64,000 nucleotides of DNA from the NCBI GenBank assembly GCA_044341215.1, contig JBIISC010000002.1, positions 29,974 through 93,973 on the forward strand. The letters are read 5' to 3'. Source of the DNA: JAFMIT01 sp044341215 (GTDB lineage: Bacteria; Actinomycetota; Actinomycetes; S36-B12; UBA5976). Shown here in pieces: positions 59,419 through 64,000 of the stretch. The position numbers and the translations under genes are program-made. Every line of letters begins with the position of its first letter. Positions within the stretch are counted from its first letter, which is position 1. Under the pieces are notes generated by a model, which saw only the letters and a list, made by a program, of their open reading frames with translations, did no database searches and was not told where the DNA came from.

Positions 59419-61308
59419 TTAGTTGGCGTTTTTTGTCTTGGTCCGAACGCGATCGCGGCCGTTCTTATCCAAAATCACCTTACGAATGCGAACGTGGCTA
59501 GGTGTTACCTCAATGCACTCATCTTCTCGGCAGAATTCCAAAGCTTGTTCGAGTGAAAGTAAACGTGCCGGAATCAGGCGCTCAAGCTCGTCCGCAGTTG
59601 CAGAACGAATGTTGTTGAGCTTCTTTTCCTTACATATGTTTACGTCCATGTCTTCACCGCGAGCGTTCTCACCAATGATCATGCCTTCATAAGTTTCGAT
59701 GCCAGGCTCGACAAACAAAGAACCACGTTCTTGCAAAGCAAAACATGCAAACGAAGTAACTTGACCAGTTCGGTCTGCAACGAGTGAACCGTTTGGCCGG
59801 GTACGAATTTCACCAAACCATTGTTCGTATTTTTCAAATACGTGGTGGAGCAATCCGGTTCCACGAGTTTCTGTTAAGAATTCAGTTCTAAAACCAATCA
59901 AACCGCGTGCAGGTACAAGGTATTCAAGACGAACCCAACCAGTGCCGTGGTTGATCATTTGTTCCATGCGACCTTTGCGCGAACCAAGCAATTGCGTTAC
60001 AGCTCCAACAAAATCTTCAGGTACGTCAACAGTTAGGCGTTCAACTGGCTCATGCAATTTGCCATTTACTTCGCGAGTTACAACTTGTGGTTTACCAACT
60101 GTAAGTTCGTAACCTTCACGGCGCATCATTTCAACCAAAATAGCAAGTTGCAGTTCGCCACGTCCTTGAACTTCCCAAGCATCTGGTCGTTCAGTATCTA
60201 ATACGCGCAATGAAACGTTACCGATTAATTCGGCATCGAGACGATTCTTCAGCAATCGTGAAGTCAATTTAGTTCCACTTCGACCAGCAAGGGGCGATGT
60301 ATTAGTACCGATAGTCATGGAAATACTTGGTTCGTCAACTGTGATTACAGGCAATGGGATTGGATTTTCTGCATCAGCAAGAGTTTCACCAATTGTGATT
60401 TCAGCAATACCGGCTACTGCCACGATGTCACCAGGGCCAGCTTTTTCAACTGAAACGCGTTCTAATCCTTGTGCCATCAGCAATTCAACGATTTTAACTT
60501 TCTGAATGGTGCCATCTTGCTTGCACCAAGAAGCTTGTTGACCTTTAACAATTTCGCCAGAGTGAATTCTGCAAAGCGCCAAGCGTCCCAAGTAAGGAGA
60601 CGCGTCCAAGTTAGTTACGTGAGCTTGCAATGGCATGTTCGGATCGTAAGTCGGTGCTGGAATTGCTTCGATCAAAGTCCTAAATAGTGGTTCGAGATCT
60701 TCACTGTCTGGCATGCCGCCATCTTCTGGCTGATTAACTGAAGCGCGACCGGCACGAGCACATGCATAAACCACTGGGAAATCCAAACCAGTTTGATTAT
60801 TGCTGTCATCTAGCAAGTCCATAAACAATTCGTATGTTTCGTCTACAACTTCTTTGATGCGAGAGTCAGGACGATCAACTTTGTTTATCACCAAGACGAC
60901 CGGTAGACCTTTCGCCAGCGCTTTACGCAACACGAAACGAGTTTGTGGAAGTGGACCTTCAGATGCATCAACAAGTAGCAAAACGCCATCGACCATTTCA
61001 AGACCACGTTCAACTTCGCCACCGAAGTCAGCGTGACCTGGGGTGTCAATGATGTTCAAAACGATTGGGCCATCGGTAGCTGCAGGACCGGAATAACGAA
61101 CTGCTGTGTTCTTGGCCAAAATGGTGATGCCCTTTTCGCGTTCAAGATCCATGGAGTCCATAACTCGCTCGTTGACATCTTGGTTTGCGCGGAAAGTTCC
61201 GGTCTGCCAAAGCATTGAATCTACGAGGGTGGTTTTTCCGTGGTCAACGTGAGCGATGATTGCGACGTTACGAAGATCTGGGCGAATTGAAGTTTTAGTT
61301 GATTTCAC
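59419..61308 (-). CDS. typA: Ribosome-associated GTPase TypA/BipA
   Basis: A 629-residue translational GTPase: G1 AHVDHGKTTLVD, G2 EREKGITI, G3 DTPGHADF, G4 INKVDRPD. Domains II-V and the BipA-specific C-terminal domain follow (ARGLIGFRTEFLTETRGTG, GMIIGENARGEDMDVN). It is involved in ribosome assembly and stress adaptation. GTG start; TAAACT (61315-61320) lies 6 bases upstream with no ribosome site, so it is probably leaderless. Confidence 0.97.
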   Translation of the reverse strand: MKSTKTSIRPDLRNVAIIAHVDHGKTTLVDSMLWQTGTFRANQDVNERVMDSMDLEREKGITILAKNTAVRYSGPAATDGPIVLNIIDTPGHADFGGEVERGLEMVDGVLLLVDASEGPLPQTRFVLRKALAKGLPVVLVINKVDRPDSRIKEVVDETYELFMDLLDDSNNQTGLDFPVVYACARAGRASVNQPEDGGMPDSEDLEPLFRTLIEAIPAPTYDPNMPLQAHVTNLDASPYLGRLALCRIHSGEIVKGQQASWCKQDGTIQKVKIVELLMAQGLERVSVEKAGPGDIVAVAGIAEITIGETLADAENPIPLPVITVDEPSISMTIGTNTSPLAGRSGTKLTSRLLKNRLDAELIGNVSLRVLDTERPDAWEVQGRGELQLAILVEMMRREGYELTVGKPQVVTREVNGKLHEPVERLTVDVPEDFVGAVTQLLGSRKGRMEQMINHGTGWVRLEYLVPARGLIGFRTEFLTETRGTGLLHHVFEKYEQWFGEIRTRPNGSLVADRTGQVTSFACFALQERGSLFVEPGIETYEGMIIGENARGEDMDVNICKEKKLNNIRSATADELERLIPARLLSLEQALEFCREDECIEVTPSHVRIRKVILDKNGRDRVRTKTKNAN

Positions 61309-61349
61309 TCGCAGAGTTTACCTGTGAAGGTATTTTCAGACTAATTGCC

Positions 61350-61847
61350 TTATGTATTGGCTTTAATCCACTCAATTGCTGCACGCAAAATCGGAATATC
61401 GGGTTCTAACCATTTAACAGCGGTTTCTGCGTTATCCAAATCAAGCCATTCATAGGCATCATGCTGTGGTTCAAGTTTTATTTCTTGATTTGGTTTGATA
61501 ACCGAAATATGTGCATGCAAAACTTTGGTGCCAGTCAAAATCCAAGTTCCATCATCATTAGGCCCAGCTAAATAATGTAATACATCTATTTCAACGGTGA
61601 GCTCTTCTTGGATTTCGCGATGGACCGCTTCAAGCGGAGTTTCATCGTCATGAGAATCGACCCCACCACCAGCAAATTCCCAGCCGCCTTTTAAATGGTC
61701 GGGTTCAGTACGCCGGCAACTCAGAATTTGTGCATTACTTCCACTTCCGCGAAAAATGACCGCGGCACTTACATGCGCTTTGTCGCTCAAGCTTTTCCCG
61801 TTCTTGTATAAACCTAGACTTTTTGCCCTAGGAAAGAATTCCGACAC
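61350..61847 (-). CDS. Nudix hydrolase
   Basis: About 165 residues. The Nudix box G-x5-E-x7-REUxEE-x2-U is present from GGGVDSHDDETPLEAVHREI to QEELTVEI, preceded by LKGGWEFAGG. Such enzymes hydrolyse nucleoside diphosphates linked to another moiety; the lack of further motifs prevents naming a substrate. Start is uncertain: GTG at 61856 or 61847 (TAGTGT lies 5 bases before the latter), or a later TTG before SDKAHVSAAVIF. Confidence 0.82.
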   Translation of the reverse strand: MSEFFPRAKSLGLYKNGKSLSDKAHVSAAVIFRGSGSNAQILSCRRTEPDHLKGGWEFAGGGVDSHDDETPLEAVHREIQEELTVEIDVLHYLAGPNDDGTWILTGTKVLHAHISVIKPNQEIKLEPQHDAYEWLDLDNAETAVKWLEPDIPILRAAIEWIKANT

Positions 61848-61894
61848 CTGACACACTACCCAATGAAGGTGCCAAAAACCCGAAGGATGACTAG

Positions 61895-62398
61895 ATGGAA
61901 CTTGTTGCGTTTGAACACTTGTTCAATACATATGCAAAATCTGTCCACGCATTCATCTGGCGACGCTCCAATGGATTAGACGTTGGCGTCTCATCGGTTG
62001 ATGACATTGAAGCAGATGTCTGGTCTATCGCTTGGGGGCGAAAAGAATCCGCCCCACTCGATCAAGAATTAGAACTTGCATGGCTTTTTCAGATTGCACG
62101 TCATGTATTGGCAAATCACATTCGCAAAAGCGTCACTCGGCGAAAGATCTCAAACACCCTCCACCCTGACGAAATCACAGCCTTAGCAGCCGATTCAATA
62201 GTTTTACTAAATGAAGAAATTAGGGAAGTTCTTGCGGTGCTTAATGCAAGTGAACGTGAAGTTATGGCTCTGAGCGTTTGGGAAGGTATGAAGCCCGCCC
62301 AGATCGCAATTGTCTTGGGGATAACGCCTAATGCTGTGAGCATTCGGCTAAACAAGGCTCGGAAAAAAATCTCGGATTACCTAGAAAGAAACCAGTAA
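61895..62398 (+). CDS. ECF RNA polymerase sigma factor
   Basis: A 167-residue group 4 sigma factor. Region 2 (about 5-85) includes FEHLFNTYAKSVHAFIWRR and DDIEADVWSIAW. Region 4 (about 110-160) includes LNASEREVMALSVWEGMKPAQIAIVLGITPNAVSIRLNKARKKI. No sigma region 1.1 or 3. It is followed 44 bases later by a membrane-anchored protein that is probably its regulator. It could be the envelope-stress sigma, since the usual sigE-rseA pair is missing beside htrA in this genome. Confidence 0.9.
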   Translation: MELVAFEHLFNTYAKSVHAFIWRRSNGLDVGVSSVDDIEADVWSIAWGRKESAPLDQELELAWLFQIARHVLANHIRKSVTRRKISNTLHPDEITALAADSIVLLNEEIREVLAVLNASEREVMALSVWEGMKPAQIAIVLGITPNAVSIRLNKARKKISDYLERNQ

Positions 62399-62442
62399 CT
62401 AGCCACACTCCCCTATATAGAAAGCCTATTTAGGAGAAAACC

Positions 62443-63840
62443 ATGAACATTGAAGATTTCGAACACAAACTACGCAGTCACGACCCAGCTGCAAATGTCG
62501 AAGGTCGCGATACTGCTGAGCACCGTGCTTTATTTGAAAAAGCAATTAACGGCCAACCTGCAAACGTCATTTCTATTTCACGTTGGACCAACCGTCGCAA
62601 AGCCGTTTCGGCAGCTGCAGCGGCATTACTAGTTGTTGGCTTTGGCGGACCAGTGATTTCAGGGGCTACAAGTGCGACTCCGAATCGTTTGGTCTTTGGT
62701 GAGTCTCAATCCAATATGGCTACTGACAAGTCCGGTCGAGGCGACGCATCACCTGAAGGCTCTCTTACGACCAAGGATTCCGCCATTGGCTACTGGGGCT
62801 TTTACCACTATGAACTCAATGCTGATGCGGATGTAAACATTGCGACTAGTGCGCCAGCATTCAAAATTGTGAATGTTTCAAATATTGCCAAGCGCATCCA
62901 AGAAATTGCCGATGCGTTGGGAGTTAAGAATTTAGTTAAGTCTGATAGTGAGTACGTCACGTCCACCTCTTCAGATCCACAGAATACATCTGAAAATTTC
63001 TACGCCTGGGAATCCGAAGGTTCAGCTTCATTCTCGTACTACAACTCAAAAGTTGATCCATGGCGCGACTGCTACTCTGTAGATTCGACTAAAGATTCTG
63101 AGCCAGAAGTTTGTGATCCAATCGCAAACAATCTTTTCACCGGAACCGAAGCAAAGGCGGCGGCAAAGAAATTACTTGCCAATCTTGGTTTTGAAACCGC
63201 CAACATGAAATTCGATAGCTACGAATATGACTACGCAACTGATGTATACGCAACTGTGCAAGTAAATGGTATTGACTCACCACTTACCCACTACGTTTCT
63301 TACACAGCAAACGGAGATCTTTACTCGGCTAGTGGCTCTCTTACCAAGATGGTTGAAATCGGTTCATACGATCTGATTGACGTTGAAACTGCAATCACCC
63401 GCGCAAATAACTTAACTGATCGCACGATTGATTCCTGGAAAGCAATTGCGAATGAGGATTCAACAAACGTTGAGCCAAGAAGCTCTGGATCAACTGGCAA
63501 AGATGGTGATGTGAGTGAACCATCTGAACCACGCGTCGATACTTCGCAACCATCAGATGATCCAACTGCAGCAATTGATGAACCAGTTGAACCGCTTACC
63601 TATCAACCAACCACAGTGAATGTTTCTAAGGTTGAGCTGGGATACCAAATGTTCTGGATGAATGACAATTCAGTTCTATGGCTTCCAGTCGTGAATTTCT
63701 TCGGAACTACAAAAGATTTCGCTGAGGAAACCCAATATGGTTCAACCGTCGCTGTAGTGGATTCACAGATTGATATCGACAGCCTTTACATGTCTATGGG
63801 AATGATCGGTCCAATGTCACGTTCGGCCATGATGGACTAA
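62443..63840 (+). CDS. Membrane-anchored partner of the ECF sigma factor (putative anti-sigma)
   Basis: A 465-residue protein with a short cytoplasmic N-terminus (1-50, FEHKLRSHDPAANVEGRDTAEHRALFE), typical of proteins beside actinobacterial ECF sigmas. One TM helix follows (about 53-72), then a large exported domain (about 75-465) with an acidic Ser/Pro-rich linker near 345-388 (EPSEPRVDTSQPSDDP) and a Tyr-rich region. No zinc-binding anti-sigma motif (HxxxCxxC) is visible, so binding would be of another class. TAGGAG before the ATG. Function inferred from context. Confidence 0.7.
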   Translation: MNIEDFEHKLRSHDPAANVEGRDTAEHRALFEKAINGQPANVISISRWTNRRKAVSAAAAALLVVGFGGPVISGATSATPNRLVFGESQSNMATDKSGRGDASPEGSLTTKDSAIGYWGFYHYELNADADVNIATSAPAFKIVNVSNIAKRIQEIADALGVKNLVKSDSEYVTSTSSDPQNTSENFYAWESEGSASFSYYNSKVDPWRDCYSVDSTKDSEPEVCDPIANNLFTGTEAKAAAKKLLANLGFETANMKFDSYEYDYATDVYATVQVNGIDSPLTHYVSYTANGDLYSASGSLTKMVEIGSYDLIDVETAITRANNLTDRTIDSWKAIANEDSTNVEPRSSGSTGKDGDVSEPSEPRVDTSQPSDDPTAAIDEPVEPLTYQPTTVNVSKVELGYQMFWMNDNSVLWLPVVNFFGTTKDFAEETQYGSTVAVVDSQIDIDSLYMSMGMIGPMSRSAMMD

Positions 63841-63888
63841 AAGCATGCTCGAGTAAATATCAAGCTCGACTAGATAACGTAAAACCCG

Positions 63889-63928
63889 TTAGCCACCCGC
63901 TTGGTTCATAAACTAAGCGGGTGGCTAA
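63889..63928. terminator. Long bidirectional terminator hairpin
   Basis: A 14-bp perfect stem TTAGCCACCCGCTT/AAGCGGGTGGCTAA, extendable to 18 bp with one G-U pair and a CATA loop. A TTTT run follows on the minus strand. It ends the sigma/partner transcript and the convergent gene entering from the right. Confidence 0.88.
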
Positions 63929-63932
63929 ACGT

Positions 63933-64000
63933 TTATTGATTCATGCTGGGTTCCTCAAGACCGGGACTACCGCCTTGCAGGCGAGTATGAACTTGAAGCA
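63933..64000 (-). CDS. C-terminal end of an unidentified gene (partial)
   Basis: On the minus strand a frame open from the window edge encodes 21 residues, LQVHTRLQGGSPGLEEPSMN and Q, and stops at 63933-63935, just before a strong terminator. The position makes a real gene end likely, but the tail is too short to recognise; other frames here are also short. Confidence 0.35.
   Translation of the reverse strand, partial: LQVHTRLQGGSPGLEEPSMNQ

Overview
The window looks like a continuous piece of a chromosome from an actinobacterium (Actinomycetota, class Actinomycetes) of unusually moderate GC content, mid-40s percent by eye. Lineage markers are the actinobacterial small-protein families DUF3017, DUF6350 (PerM-like), DUF501, DUF3117, DUF4307 and DUF3817, the actinobacterial-type DapD, a MshB-like mycothiol-pathway deacetylase, a 7Fe ferredoxin, and the order mfd - SurA-like lipoprotein - mazG - eno - ftsB - DUF501 - ppx. 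Compact spacing, many one- or four-base gene overlaps and an AT-leaning coding style would fit the freshwater Nanopelagicales (acI) or a similar streamlined lineage. That placement is inference. I see no insertion sequence, prophage or CRISPR array.

Layout. 0-13 kb: end of sdhA and sdhB, then a long minus-strand run: sucCD - perM-like - purN - purH - YdcZ-like transporter - DUF3017 - mdh - icd - xth - CorC-like - trpS. 13-24 kb: secreted transglycosylase, PhoH, UppS, divergent amidase, MMPL, GNAT and LysE proteins, DUF4031, and a SURF1 locus with a previously uncalled 56-residue membrane protein. 23-26 kb: DUF4307, greA, MFS, msrA. 25.8-38.2 kb: ppx, DUF501, ftsB, eno, mazG, SurA-like, mfd, cysQ, pth, rplY, prs, glmU and tRNA-Gln(UUG). 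38-51 kb: TetR, tatB, htrA, O-methyltransferase, DUF3117, tag, SRPBCC, a DivIVA-like protein, dapE/dapD, DUF305, gltA, dapC, fdxA, cysS and mshB; much of this resembles the Rv1170-Rv1224 neighbourhood of Mycobacterium tuberculosis, but with genes lost. 51-64 kb: DPP4-like peptidase, a five-gene oligopeptide ABC transporter, typA, a Nudix hydrolase, and an ECF sigma factor with a membrane-anchored partner.

Function. The window holds much of the TCA cycle (gltA, icd, sucCD, sdhAB, mdh), lysine/diaminopimelate synthesis (dapC, dapD, dapE), the last purine steps, cell-wall precursor genes (glmU, uppS) and a peptide import and degradation module (Opp plus the S9 peptidase).

Three non-coding patterns stand out. 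(1) At least nine genes carry short imperfect tandem repeats just at or after the stop codon, several of them copies of the gene's own last codons plus the stop. (2) Many genes have a TANNNT -10 box exactly 6-7 bases before the start codon, predicting leaderless mRNAs; in two divergent pairs (uppS/amidase and dapE/dapD) a single symmetric -10 element in a 17-18 base spacer appears to serve both genes. (3) The opp operon has strong hairpins on both sides of oppA.
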